Below, piece by piece: positions 15,785-24,052 of a DNA stretch of 63,770 bases. This DNA comes from JBAYNW01 sp041678605 (GTDB lineage Bacteria > Cyanobacteriota > Vampirovibrionia > Gastranaerophilales > Gastranaerophilaceae): NCBI GenBank assembly GCA_041678605.1, contig JBAYNW010000009.1, positions 1 to 63,770 on the forward strand, given 5' to 3'. The stretch's first letter is position 1. Each line of letters starts with the position of its first letter. The translations under genes were made by a program, and so were the position numbers. The notes under the pieces are model-generated. The model did not search any database. It was not told the origin of the DNA and saw only the letters and a program-made list of their open reading frames with translations.

Positions 15785-16069
15785 CTATTTCCAAATAATA
15801 TTCTTATTAACCGTTTCCAAATATAGTTCTAGGCTTTCAAGCTGGGCATCTGCTACAAAGTTGTAAAAATCTTCCATATTTTTATTATCCGCTTTTTGCA
15901 CAGCATCAATGTATTCTCGGCGTTTGGACATTTTTATCACAGCAGGCGGGTATCCGTTTTGTACCAAAATTAAGTTCATAAGCAGTCTTGCACATCTACC
16001 GTTACCGTCAATAAAAGGGTGTATAGAAACAAGTCTGTAATTAGAAAACTCAATAAGTACTAAGTTCAC
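15785..16069 (-). pseudogene. Truncated Fic-domain protein
   Basis: 94 aa. It retains the Fic core HPFIDGNGRCARLLMNLIL near residue 17, matching HPFx(D/E)GN(G/K)R, and the following helix (NGYPPAVIKMSKRREYIDAV). Fic enzymes AMPylate targets, but they need an upstream helical bundle of about 100 residues that is missing; the frame has a stop codon directly before the GTG start. That GTG overlaps the TGA of the gene before it (GTGA), which would allow coupled translation. Best read as a remnant of a Fic gene; an expressed mini-protein cannot be excluded. Confidence 0.7.
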
Positions 16070-16425
16070 GCCCTAAATCTAAACATTGATTTTATTGTTC
16101 TCGCAAAATTTCTTATTGAATCCGCCATTCTTTCTGTAAGTGGTAATAAATCTATTGCTTTACCAGATGTTGTTTTTGCTCTAGAAATTTTGTCTGCAAT
16201 CCTCTTTAGATTTCCCATTATATTGGTTTCTAATATTGCTCCATTAGAAATTTGTCTATGAACGCTTACAAACCTTGAGTCTTCTTTGTTCGCTATAACT
16301 CCAAGTATTCTAGAAGCATCGGTGTAAACATCTTTTTCTACTCTAACCATCCTGCCCGTTAATGGTGGCAAAATTTGTCTTGGTTCAGGTAATTTGTCAT
16401 AAGGTAGTATTCTATTTGTTAACAT
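16066..16425 (-). CDS. Hypothetical protein next to isonitrile synthase
   Basis: 119 aa, not recognised; basic, mainly helical, without signal peptide or membrane segment. It starts ATG with AAAGG upstream, 59 bp after the isonitrile synthase stop on the same strand, and overlaps the Fic remnant by 4 bp. Repeated ser/arg helices (LKRIADKISRAKTTSGKAID, MADSIRNFARTIKSMFRFRA) could bind nucleic acid or membrane. No function assigned. Confidence 0.55.
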   Translation of the reverse strand: MLTNRILPYDKLPEPRQILPPLTGRMVRVEKDVYTDASRILGVIANKEDSRFVSVHRQISNGAILETNIMGNLKRIADKISRAKTTSGKAIDLLPLTERMADSIRNFARTIKSMFRFRA

Positions 16426-16484
16426 ATTTGCCTTTCTTTATATGGTGTTTTGTAATCTATTCCTATAATAGGTGGAATAATTTT

Positions 16485-17570
16485 TTAAATTAAATTTTGA
16501 TTAAGCGGGGATATTTCTAATATTTTTTCTCTAATGGAGGTTCTTTCACTACTACTTGCTGTTGCAGGTATTTCAAAATGACTTGGTTGACCTTTTGCAT
16601 CATAAACAACCGCTAAACCAATATCTTCTGCCTGTTTCCTTTTCATAAGCACAAAAGCATCCTCATCAACCCTAACCGCAGAAGAGTGCCATGGCGTAAT
16701 CCAATTATTACTATTTCTTGAAAATCTAATTCCAATTTTTTTACTATCAGGAAGTTGAGGGTGGCAGGAAATTCTTAAAGCATCTGGCTCTTGCTGTTCA
16801 ATAAGTTTTCCCCAAGCACTGTCAAATCTTACTATTTCATATGCCATTGCTTTTGATTGTTTTTCAATGGCAGATTTTGAAAGTTCAGGGTGGAGAACAC
16901 TTTGTTCTTCACGAACAAACCTGTGTATTCCACAAAAATCATTTCTCATATCGGGATTATCAATAATATCTAATCTTGTTCGTTCGGCAGATACACCGTA
17001 ATCGCTCATCAACGAATTTAAAGAATCTTCTATAGTCCTACAATTATAAGTGTCTTTTAACGAATGCATGTTAAAATGCCCTTCCAGACCATTTCTAACT
17101 GCAAATTCCATTACTCTATCTGAATATGCTTGAACCTCTGCTTCATCAACGTGCATTATTGGAGCTATTGGATATCCATCAGAATAAATCTTCATTTTAG
17201 CTCCTGGTGCATAAACTTCTCCTATTTTACTTAATAACTCTTTAAAGAGACGTAAACAATCAAATTCAGCCATATCAGCATTTCTACCTAGAACTTTTTG
17301 AGGTGATGGAGATTTAAAAGGAAAAGCTGGCATAACTATCCTTATAGGTTGTTCCTTTTGGATAAGAGCCTGCAATCTTTTACCTATACAATCACAAACA
17401 GTTTGTATGCCAGTACCTGTATTGGGAGGTTCTGCAATTCTAATGTAATCTTTTAATACCCTTGTTAGTTGAGTTGCCGTTTCAAATGAATTCCCAAAGT
17501 GAATTCTATCTTGATTTTTATGTTGATAACAATTATTTAATTTTATTGGGGTAAATTTTGATATTTGCAT
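16485..17570 (-). CDS. Isonitrile (isocyanide) synthase, Dit1/PvcA family
   Basis: 361 aa matching the DIT1_PvcA family, which converts the alpha-amino group of Tyr or Trp to an isonitrile with ribulose-5-phosphate as one-carbon donor. Signature segments: IRIVMPAFPFKSPSPQKVLG (residues 76-95), NADMAEFDCLRLF, GAKMKIYSDGYPIAPIMHVD near residue 145, then RISCHPQLPDSKKIGIRF and NWITPWHSSAVRVDEDAFVLMKRKQAE near the C-terminus. The substrate cannot be told by eye. The usual partner, an Fe(II)/2-oxoglutarate oxygenase (PvcB/IsnB), is absent, so the product may be a simple isonitrile or be completed elsewhere. Weak ribosome site (GGA). N-terminal 35 residues are extra to the family core. Confidence 0.85.
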   Translation of the reverse strand: MQISKFTPIKLNNCYQHKNQDRIHFGNSFETATQLTRVLKDYIRIAEPPNTGTGIQTVCDCIGKRLQALIQKEQPIRIVMPAFPFKSPSPQKVLGRNADMAEFDCLRLFKELLSKIGEVYAPGAKMKIYSDGYPIAPIMHVDEAEVQAYSDRVMEFAVRNGLEGHFNMHSLKDTYNCRTIEDSLNSLMSDYGVSAERTRLDIIDNPDMRNDFCGIHRFVREEQSVLHPELSKSAIEKQSKAMAYEIVRFDSAWGKLIEQQEPDALRISCHPQLPDSKKIGIRFSRNSNNWITPWHSSAVRVDEDAFVLMKRKQAEDIGLAVVYDAKGQPSHFEIPATASSSERTSIREKILEISPLNQNLI

Positions 17571-17747
17571 TTTCTAATTCCATAATAATTAACTATAATA
17601 AATTTAAAACTCCTAAAAATAAAATTTGCTCCCCCCCTTCCATTTATAACGAAATTGTTACAAATAAATTACTGTCTTTTAGTAATAATTTAATTTCTCT
17701 ATATTCTGGCACAAATTTTAGAAGCCCCCCTCGGCTACAAAATATTA

Positions 17748-17777
17748 TTGTCAATGTTTGTTATATAATCGTTATAT
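17748..17777 (+). promoter_or_regulatory. Promoter of the secreted-protein gene at 17815
   Basis: TTGTCA (17748-17753), 18-base spacer, TTATAT (17772-17777), 38 bp before the ATG. The rest of 17571-17747 is A/T-rich, with no gene seen. Confidence 0.5.
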
Positions 17778-17814
17778 TAAATAAACAGATTTTAGTATGA
17801 ATGTTGGAGATATA

Positions 17815-18513
17815 ATGAAGCAGAAAATATTTTTAGTTGTGATGTCTATAATTGTAGTGTTTCAAACAGCAGTTTTACCTGCTAGTGCTTATGCGGATGA
17901 TAATATAAGGTTTTTAACGCCTAATGACAAACAAATTTACACTAATATTGTAAATAAAGCAAATAATCAAAAGAGAAAAATATTAATTGATAAAGTGGAT
18001 TTTGAAAACATTACTATAAATCAAATAAAACCTAACAAGCATTTGAAAAAACAAACTTTATTATACATTAACTCAGATGAGGCCAGCAATGTTTTAGTGC
18101 AAGCCCCAAACGGCTTTAATGGCTCTTTGAGAAGAATGAATATGTATACGGGTATTGGTTTGACAAAAATAGGATATCAGAATTATTCACAGTTTTTTGA
18201 TAACTTAAAAATTACATACACGGATGTGGATGACAATTTTATAATAATAAAACCTGAAATATTAAATTTTACTTATCGTTATGAAGAAAGAGGCAAAATA
18301 AAAAGCGATATACATACTTTTGTAGATTTAACCATGATGATTACAGTATTTGATAATAATAAAGAAATTTTCCATAAAATTTATAAGGCTAATAATATAG
18401 AAAGTTATGATAATAATCACAAAACTACCAATCTTGTTTTTAGCACTTTAATATCTACTGCTATGAATAATATTTATCAAAAAAATATCCAAGATTTGTC
18501 AAAAATATTTTAA
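17815..18513 (+). CDS. Secreted hypothetical protein
   Basis: 232 aa from the ATG at 17815, which has TTGGAG six bases upstream; six extra codons upstream are unlikely. The Sec signal peptide is MKQKIFLVVMSIIVVFQTAV and ends near LPASAYA|DD. The mature part is rich in Asn, Lys and Ile, with beta-strand-like stretches (NFIIIKPEILNFTYRYEER, TFVDLTMMITVFDNNKEIFH). It resembles periplasmic lipocalin- or ABC-associated folds only vaguely. Function unknown; monocistronic with its own promoter. Confidence 0.75.
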   Translation: MKQKIFLVVMSIIVVFQTAVLPASAYADDNIRFLTPNDKQIYTNIVNKANNQKRKILIDKVDFENITINQIKPNKHLKKQTLLYINSDEASNVLVQAPNGFNGSLRRMNMYTGIGLTKIGYQNYSQFFDNLKITYTDVDDNFIIIKPEILNFTYRYEERGKIKSDIHTFVDLTMMITVFDNNKEIFHKIYKANNIESYDNNHKTTNLVFSTLISTAMNNIYQKNIQDLSKIF

Positions 18514-18559
18514 ATAATCTTTTTATTGGGCTGCGTTTTGCCCGGAGATTGCAAAAAAA

Positions 18560-18961
18560 TTAAAATTCAATAAATTCATCAATGTCCAACTTACTTGAAT
18601 AAAGCGAGGCACTGCCATGTTCAAGGTAAAAAGCTTCTAGGAGAGGATTGTCAGGGGTTTCATAAATGTCTTTCAGGGCAGGCCGTTCATCAAGAATGCG
18701 GGTTTTAATTTCTAAATCGTTGCAAAATTCAATTTTTCCGCCTATTCTGCCGCATACAAACTCCGGAGAGCATGAACAGAATTCTACATAGGGATTCTCT
18801 TGCAATTGCTTGAAGACCCTTTTTTGATTTGTAGTTAAGAACCAAATTTTTCCCCCGTCCTCAAACATAAACCCCCAAGGTCTGACGCGTGGTCTATTCC
18901 CGTCAATAGTAGCGAGAAAGCCATAAATATTTTGGTTAAAAAAGTCAATAAATTGCTGCAT
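18560..18961 (-). CDS. Pyridoxamine-5'-phosphate oxidase-like flavin-binding protein
   Basis: 133 aa split-barrel protein of the PPOX/FMN-binding superfamily. FLATIDGNRPRVRPWGFMFE, KIWFLTTNQKRVFKQLQENP and FCSCSPEFVCGRIGGKIEFC follow the pattern of small pyridoxamine 5'-phosphate oxidase-related proteins common in gut anaerobes. It probably binds FMN or F420 and reduces an unknown substrate; true PLP synthesis is unlikely at this length. Three Cys cluster near residues 74-84. It stands alone between two intergenic gaps; a GGGC/GCCC hairpin at 18529-18545 lies between it and the convergent gene. Confidence 0.85.
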   Translation of the reverse strand: MQQFIDFFNQNIYGFLATIDGNRPRVRPWGFMFEDGGKIWFLTTNQKRVFKQLQENPYVEFCSCSPEFVCGRIGGKIEFCNDLEIKTRILDERPALKDIYETPDNPLLEAFYLEHGSASLYSSKLDIDEFIEF

Positions 18962-19076
18962 TTAAAAATCCACCTTCTTTTATAAAAGTCTAAGCTGGAT
19001 TTATTATATGTTCAATTGCACAAATGTACATACTTAAAAAATTAAGTTGACATTTTAATTGGATACCAATATTAGA

Positions 19077-19658
19077 TTAGAATTTCACTTGAGGAACTTT
19101 TTTTGCAGTTTCTTCAACCTGAAAATATTCTCTTGATTTTATGCCGGACATGCCTGCAATAATAGACATTGGGAATGTTCTGATAATCGCATTTATGTCC
19201 TTAACAGAGTCATTATAATCTTTTCTGGCAACTGCGAGGCGGTTTTCCGTTCCGGCAATTTCATCTTGAAGTGCTATAAAATTCTGGTTAGCTTTCAGGT
19301 CAGGATAATTTTCAGCTATTGCCAATAATCTTGATAACGCTCCGTTGAATTGGGCATTTGCCTGATTAACCCCCTTTACATTCTTGCTTTGAACCGCACC
19401 GGATAATTTTGCTCTTGCTTCAGCGATATCCGTAAAAATAGTTTTTTCATGACTTGCATATCCCTTAACGGTATTTACCAAATTCGGGATAAGGTCACTT
19501 CTTCTTTGAAGTTGGTTTTCGATTTGTGCCCAGTTCGAATTAACCGCTTCATCAAGCTGCTGCAGTTTATTATAACTGCCGATGAGGCTTCCGCCAATGA
19601 TTAAAACAATCGCAAGTATTGATAATCCTATAATTAAACCTTTGTTTCCTTTGTCCAT
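19077..19658 (-). CDS. LemA family membrane protein
   Basis: 193 aa. One N-terminal transmembrane helix (residues 8-27, LIIGLSILAIVLIIGGSLIG) is followed by the alpha-helical LemA domain: NKLQQLDEAVNSNWAQIENQ, LQRRSDLIPNLVNTVKGYAS, ENYPDLKANQNFIALQDEIAGTENRLAVARKDYNDSVKDIN and a terminal SREYFQVEE. LemA proteins are frequent partners of TPM-domain proteins; here the TPM gene is two cistrons upstream. Biochemical function in bacteria is not settled. GGAG precedes the start. Confidence 0.95.
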   Translation of the reverse strand: MDKGNKGLIIGLSILAIVLIIGGSLIGSYNKLQQLDEAVNSNWAQIENQLQRRSDLIPNLVNTVKGYASHEKTIFTDIAEARAKLSGAVQSKNVKGVNQANAQFNGALSRLLAIAENYPDLKANQNFIALQDEIAGTENRLAVARKDYNDSVKDINAIIRTFPMSIIAGMSGIKSREYFQVEETAKKVPQVKF

Positions 19659-19682
19659 TTTTGTCTCCTTTTCTTATTAATT

Positions 19683-20393
19683 TTACATTTTATCTATATA
19701 TTTCAAAATTTCATTGGTCGAATCGATTAATTTTTGAATTGTAATCTCATATTCAGCCTTTAAAATTGCCCTTGAATTTGTTCTTAAGTCCAGCAGTTTT
19801 AAGAATACATCCTTGTCCATTTTCACCTTTTCCGCTAAAGAATTGATAGCATCCTTATGATTGAAGGATACTTCGTTTTCCGTCAATCTTAAAATTGCTC
19901 TAAATAGTGCAAAAAAGCTTTTTGAAGTCGTTTTAAGCAGTGATTCAATAGATTTTAAATCATTGCTTTTTGCTAAATAATTTTGTCTTAATTTGATAAG
20001 TAAGTTTTTGGTTTCATGTTCGCATTGAAGTCTTAAATTAGTTTTTTCTAATATCAAAGGTTTTACGATGTCCTCTCCGTGCAAAATTCTATATCTGTCC
20101 TTAATATCGGAATATTCGATAGGATAAACATCACAAGAATCAAACCATTCTTCCTTGTCCATAAACAGGGGAAGAGGGTTTTTGGTTTTCATAAAATCCT
20201 TAAGTGCAGAATTCGCATTCTTTAAATCTATAGCCAACAAATTATCTATTACAACGATTATGTTTATGTCCGAAAATTCATTTTCGCATTCATCACCGGC
20301 ACATGACCCGTAAAGGATTACTGATACAAGCTTTTTATCAAAGACCTGTTTTAGTTTTTCTATCAAATTACTAGTTATTATTACTTTATTCAT
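19683..20393 (-). CDS. Nucleotidyltransferase-fold protein
   Basis: 236 aa. The N-terminal nucleotidyltransferase motif is VSVILYGSCAGDECENEFSD (residues 23-42) followed by INIIVVIDN. The classic hG[GS]...Dx[DE] pattern is present except that the second carboxylate is Asn (DIN), so catalysis may be weakened or lost. The C-terminal half is a helical bundle (about 120-236), like HEPN/KNTase-C or MNT partners. It sits between the TPM gene and lemA on the same strand with short gaps, an unusual guest in that pair. Confidence 0.75.
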   Translation of the reverse strand: MNKVIITSNLIEKLKQVFDKKLVSVILYGSCAGDECENEFSDINIIVVIDNLLAIDLKNANSALKDFMKTKNPLPLFMDKEEWFDSCDVYPIEYSDIKDRYRILHGEDIVKPLILEKTNLRLQCEHETKNLLIKLRQNYLAKSNDLKSIESLLKTTSKSFFALFRAILRLTENEVSFNHKDAINSLAEKVKMDKDVFLKLLDLRTNSRAILKAEYEITIQKLIDSTNEILKYIDKM

Positions 20394-20423
20394 AAATTAC
20401 CGCCTTCTATGTCTTTTATCATT

Positions 20424-21185
20424 TCACCAGCCTCCGGAAGCACCGCCGCCACCGAAACCGCCGCCTCCTCCAAAGCCGCCGAAATCAGATCCGCCGCCGA
20501 AACCGCCGCCGCTGCTTCTGCCACCGCCCAAAAATCCTCCAATTAACATGCCTGCAACAAAAGACGGGTATTTAATAAAAAGGAAAATAAAGGCAATAAA
20601 CATAATCAATGAAGGCAAACTTGGATTATCCCGAGGAGTCGGAGCCGGCAAATTATAATTACCGGAAACAGTTATTCCGTAGCCCTTTGCAATCGCCTGA
20701 ATAATAGCAGACGTGCCGTATATTATACCGGTTTGATAATCACCCTTTTTAAAATAAGGAGTCATATATTCATCCCGAATTCGGCCGGCATGTGCGTCGG
20801 TCAAATAGCCTTCAATTCCGTAACCGACTTCTATTCTTAACTTTCTATCATTTATCGCAGTAACAATAACAACGCCGTTGTCTTTGCCTGCTTGGCCGAC
20901 CTTCCATTGTCTGCCGATTGCAAGCCCTACATCTTCAATCGGATAACCGTCAAGTGATGTTAGGGTTACTACCGCTATTTCTGCACCTGTTTTTGATTTT
21001 AATTCTTGAATAGCCCCATCCAATTTGGCGACTGATGACTCATTCAGGACATGTGCAAAATCATTAACATAGCCAACCGGATTTGGTGCTTTATATTCCG
21101 CAAAAGCACTATTAAAACCCGTGATAAGCAAGCAAAAAGATACCGCCAGAGTTAATAAAATTTTATTTCGAAAAATAACTTCCAT
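20424..21185 (-). CDS. TPM-domain secreted protein with Gly-rich tail (YgcG-like)
   Basis: 253 aa from the ATG at 21185 (MEVIFRNKILLTLAVSFCLL), which gives a proper signal peptide ending SAFA|EY; longer forms add 49 codons without a plausible leader. TPM domain in about residues 35-160: GYVNDFAHVLNESSVAKLDG, TGAEIAVVTLTSLDGYPIED, GKDNGVVIVTAINDRKLRIE, VGYGIEGYLTDAHAGRIRDE. A transmembrane segment (about 195-215) is followed by a tail of GGG, GGF and FGG runs ending GASGGW. TPM/YgcG proteins accompany LemA, and some have acid-phosphatase activity or aid photosystem repair. First gene of the TPM-NTase-lemA operon. Confidence 0.92.
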   Translation of the reverse strand: MEVIFRNKILLTLAVSFCLLITGFNSAFAEYKAPNPVGYVNDFAHVLNESSVAKLDGAIQELKSKTGAEIAVVTLTSLDGYPIEDVGLAIGRQWKVGQAGKDNGVVIVTAINDRKLRIEVGYGIEGYLTDAHAGRIRDEYMTPYFKKGDYQTGIIYGTSAIIQAIAKGYGITVSGNYNLPAPTPRDNPSLPSLIMFIAFIFLFIKYPSFVAGMLIGGFLGGGRSSGGGFGGGSDFGGFGGGGGFGGGGASGGW

Positions 21186-21333
21186 AACTTGATTATACAG
21201 CCAAATTAATAAATAAGGTAAATTTTTATACAAATATTCTAATATTTTTGATACCCACAAAGTTAATTGTTTTTTGTCCCAAATTGTTAATATCATAAAA
21301 TAATATTCAAGAGAAGCAGTAAAGGGGTGCATT

Positions 21334-21693
21334 ATGAACAGAATGGTGTTATTTTTAATGGCTATTTCAATCGGTTCCGCTCAGGCGGATTATACTTTTC
21401 AAACTTATCAGCCGCTGTACCCAACTCAGGCAATGAGTTATTCTACGGTTCAACCTTATACTCAACAATACAATCAGGGATATTATCAAAACCCTTATCA
21501 AACGCAGTGCCAAGGGCATTATTTAAATCCTTATCAGTACCGAAGACCCTATTATAGATATGGAAATAATTTACCATATCCATATGCACAAACGAACTCT
21601 ACAGTAACGGGAACTGATACTACAGGCAGTACGGGACAAATTGTAAGGAACATAGGCCAATCAGTAATTTATTCCATGATGAGAGGGTATTGA
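21334..21693 (+). CDS. Secreted Tyr/Gln/Pro-rich small protein
   Basis: 119 aa with a short signal peptide (MNRMVLFLMAISIGSAQA|DY). The mature part is low complexity, with repeated YQ, YN, QPYTQQY, YYQNPYQT, NPYQYRRPYYRYG; over a quarter is Tyr or Gln. Such composition is seen in surface-adhesive or matrix proteins, but no family is recognised. GTAAAGGGG precedes the ATG at proper distance. It is divergent from the TPM operon (about 150 bp gap). Confidence 0.7.
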   Translation: MNRMVLFLMAISIGSAQADYTFQTYQPLYPTQAMSYSTVQPYTQQYNQGYYQNPYQTQCQGHYLNPYQYRRPYYRYGNNLPYPYAQTNSTVTGTDTTGSTGQIVRNIGQSVIYSMMRGY

Positions 21694-21911
21694 GCAAAAG
21701 CGGTACAAAATTTTTGTCAAATGGCACTATTTACTTGCTATTTCCCATTTAAGTCTAGCCCGATTGGCTAACGTAAGTTTATGATAAGATTATCTGTTTG
21801 GATACCGTTTTTTTGTTTTTATAGGCATAGAATGATAAAGTCATTGAGTTAACCAAATGTAATTAAGTTACCTCAAGTACATGTTTAAAAGTTGAAAAGG
21901 AGAACTTTATC

Positions 21912-22220
21912 ATGAAAAAACAATTAATAGCTTTGGGAGCTTTTTTGGTATTGGCAGTGGGTGCATTACCAAGTTTTGCGGCTTGCTCATGCCAATCACA
22001 ATCTTGCCCATGCCTGTCAACTCCGTGTTGTCCGGCTCCATGTGCAACTCCGTGTTGCCCTGCTCCATGTGCGGCTCCATGCGTAAAGCCATGCTGCCCT
22101 AAACCATGTTGTCCGGCTCCATGTGCCGCAATGCCATGTCAGTCTTGCCCATGTCCGGCTGCTCCGGTGCAAAATCCTTGTTGCGACAAACCTAGCACTT
22201 GTAATGATTGTTGCGATTAG
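21912..22220 (+). CDS. Secreted ultra-Cys-rich protein with CCPAPC repeats
   Basis: 102 aa; strong ribosome site (AAAGGAG) eight bases before ATG. Signal peptide MKKQLIALGAFLVLAVGALP ending SFA|A. The mature part is about 79 residues with 24 Cys (about 30%) and many Pro, arranged as CCPAPC and CCPKPC units at hexapeptide spacing with Ala, Thr or Lys-Pro linkers. The units recur as CCPAPCATP, CCPAPCAAP, CCPKPCCPAP. Such density suggests metal binding, a disulfide-locked surface coat, or thiol buffering; none is shown. The 200 bp upstream contain no gene, and a hairpin follows the stop. Confidence 0.8.
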   Translation: MKKQLIALGAFLVLAVGALPSFAACSCQSQSCPCLSTPCCPAPCATPCCPAPCAAPCVKPCCPKPCCPAPCAAMPCQSCPCPAAPVQNPCCDKPSTCNDCCD

Positions 22221-22248
22221 TGCATTGACCATCTAAAATTAAATGAGG

Positions 22249-22282
22249 GAGTGTGCATCGAATATTCTTCGGTGTACACTCT
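22249..22282 (+). terminator. Hairpin after the Cys-rich gene
   Basis: GAGTGTGCA and TGTACACTC form a stem with one mismatch around a 15-base loop, followed by TTTGTC. A likely terminator for the gene ending at 22220. Confidence 0.5.
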
Positions 22283-22305
22283 TTGTCTATAAATATCTCT
22301 TATGA

Positions 22306-22461
22306 GGATGCGGAAAAAGTCTAAAAATGACAATTTTTAGAACTTTTTCAAATCCGACCTAAGAAGTGCTAAATCCTTACCGGCTGCGGGACAGCCGGCG
22401 GTAAGGATGAAAGCCGGACAAGGGAGATTGCGAGAAAAATTTTTAATTTTTCCGCAAGCTC
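22306..22461 (+). ncRNA. 156-nt three-hairpin element, copy 1
   Basis: Near-identical to 38251-38405 (two substitutions and one 1-base gap seen). Hairpin 1: AAAAAGTCTAAAAAT-GACA-ATTTTTAGAACTTTTT. Hairpin 2: CTTACCGGCTG-CGGGA-CAGCCGGCGGTAAG. Hairpin 3: TTGCGAGAAAAATT-TTTA-AATTTTTCCGCAA. It ends 14 bp before the TTG start of the L,D-transpeptidase, with the ribosome site directly after it. It could be a mobile structured repeat or a 5'-UTR regulatory RNA; not a known riboswitch to me. Coding frames across it are not credible. Confidence 0.65.
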
Positions 22462-22475
22462 TAGAGGTACAAAAT

Positions 22476-23174
22476 TTGATAAAAAAAATAATTTTAATTT
22501 TGTTAATTCTGATAATGACTGCGGCAGCTTCTTTTGCCGAGGATTTTTCTGATGATGCCAAAGGGGATAACTTGCCTGATAAATTATCACAAATTAATTT
22601 AATTAGGGATGACGAACAAAAAGTAAAAGCATGGGCAAAATTTAGTTCAACAGAATATTACGTAATTATAGACAAAAAAGACTGTTCGGCTATTGTTTAT
22701 GATAAGGAAGGCAATGAAATAAACAGATTTGAAATTGGCATAGGCAGGGACATAGGGGATGATTTTAACGATACAAGGGGCATACTTGGCAAGCCGAAGA
22801 ACACGACTCCGGCCGGTGAATACACACTCATTCCGAACACATTCAATAAATCAGCATATGGAGATTTGACACTTTCTTTGGGTGCAAAAGCAAATAAATC
22901 GCAAGACACAAAAAAAGTGGTTGCCCTGCATAAAGTTCCTAAATTTCGTCAAAAAGACAGAATTTCGAAATTTTATGATGGAGATTTAGCCAATAACAGA
23001 ATGTCTCATGGCTGTATAAATTTTATTGAAGAAGACTTTGAGGAATTTAAAAAATACATACACGGCGGTCTTAAAACTTACATTCTTCCTGAAGAAAAAG
23101 ATAATCGGCTAACATTGACAAAAAACAATAAAGGCGAATTTGAACTGACTCAAACGAAATACCCTGCAAAATAA
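22476..23174 (+). CDS. L,D-transpeptidase (YkuD domain)
   Basis: 232 aa from TTG at 22476, chosen because AGAGG lies eight bases upstream and the resulting N-terminus is a signal peptide (KKIILILLILIMTAAASFAE). Earlier starts fall inside the structured element. YkuD domain from about residue 48: YYVIIDKKDCSAIVYDKEGN, GKPKNTTPAGEYTLIPNT, VVALHKVP and the active-site NRMSHGCINFIEEDF near residue 177 with catalytic Cys in HGC. Expected to make 3-3 peptidoglycan crosslinks or attach proteins, in the periplasm. Monocistronic. Confidence 0.9.
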   Translation: MIKKIILILLILIMTAAASFAEDFSDDAKGDNLPDKLSQINLIRDDEQKVKAWAKFSSTEYYVIIDKKDCSAIVYDKEGNEINRFEIGIGRDIGDDFNDTRGILGKPKNTTPAGEYTLIPNTFNKSAYGDLTLSLGAKANKSQDTKKVVALHKVPKFRQKDRISKFYDGDLANNRMSHGCINFIEEDFEEFKKYIHGGLKTYILPEEKDNRLTLTKNNKGEFELTQTKYPAK

Positions 23175-23185
23175 AAATGAATATT

Positions 23186-23809
23186 TTATACATCAGAGTT
23201 TTTGTAAAACCCTAGTTCCAGCAGGGTTTCGATTTTGCCCGAGTCAATGATTTCGTAAATTTTTTCACACAGAGCGTCCAACTGATTATTTGTCAATGTG
23301 CCAAAATGCGACAAAACCCCCGGAAGTTTGATTTCATCAGTCTTATTAATATTGACAAAATTTTTATTTATATTCGCAAACTCGACATAACTTCTCAGTA
23401 TTTCAGGTATAAAAGCAGAAATATTTGCCGGTTTTTTCAAAAAGTACTTGCAATCCCTGTCGAAGCTTTCTATATATTGAAAAATGAATTTGGCTTCTGC
23501 CGAGCAATCAATTTCCTGAAGCTCTTTTTCGCTCAAATTTTTTGTGCTATTGCCCAAAATCTCTTTCGGTTCCCTCTTAAATCGTTCGTGGATAAATCCG
23601 CCCCAAAGCATACATCCCAGATAAAACGCCACGCTTTTGTTTATCAAATCTAAAATTAAAGGCTCTAGTCTGTTTAGTTGAAATTTCTTTTGATGAGGTG
23701 CTTTGGTCTTATTATAAGCTCCCGTAAGGCATGAAATCTGCTCGGCGAATGAAAACGAGGTTTTTGAATACCCCGGGTCAAACGGTACGGTTTTATTAAA
23801 TTTTTTCAT
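23186..23809 (-). CDS. Hypothetical protein
   Basis: 207 aa, not recognised. Soluble, mostly helical, with a few hydrophobic patches (VAFYLGCMLWGGFIHERFKR). There is no signal peptide despite a basic N-terminus (MKKFNKTVPFDPGYSKT). Converges on the L,D-transpeptidase with an 11-bp gap. Start ATG at 23809 follows AAAGAGGGG. A lineage-specific cytoplasmic protein is likely; no role can be assigned. Confidence 0.65.
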   Translation of the reverse strand: MKKFNKTVPFDPGYSKTSFSFAEQISCLTGAYNKTKAPHQKKFQLNRLEPLILDLINKSVAFYLGCMLWGGFIHERFKREPKEILGNSTKNLSEKELQEIDCSAEAKFIFQYIESFDRDCKYFLKKPANISAFIPEILRSYVEFANINKNFVNINKTDEIKLPGVLSHFGTLTNNQLDALCEKIYEIIDSGKIETLLELGFYKNSDV

Positions 23810-24052
23810 AACAGCCCCTCTTTAATAACAAACTTCCACAAACTATTTTACCTCAAAATTCGAACAGCGGTGATATTTTGACAAATTTTTTCCCTCCGGA
23901 TGCGAAATGTCGCATCCTCAATGAGATTAATTTTTGCAATTTATCGCAATAAAATATTGACATTTAATCCAAAAAAATTAAAGAGACGGTTAAAGGATTT
24001 TGGCTTTTTGCCGATGGAAAAAATGTTGGCAAGAAGAGAAAGGAGTCATATT

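Noticed and set aside
22017..22232. Minus-strand Trp/Arg/Ser-rich frame opposite the Cys-rich gene
   Set aside because: A mirror of the CCPAPC repeats without ribosome site; the plus strand has signal peptide and strong Shine-Dalgarno.
23900..24052. Extension of the coiled-coil gene by 51 codons
   Set aside because: No ribosome site at the upstream start, and a strong one precedes the ATG at 24053.
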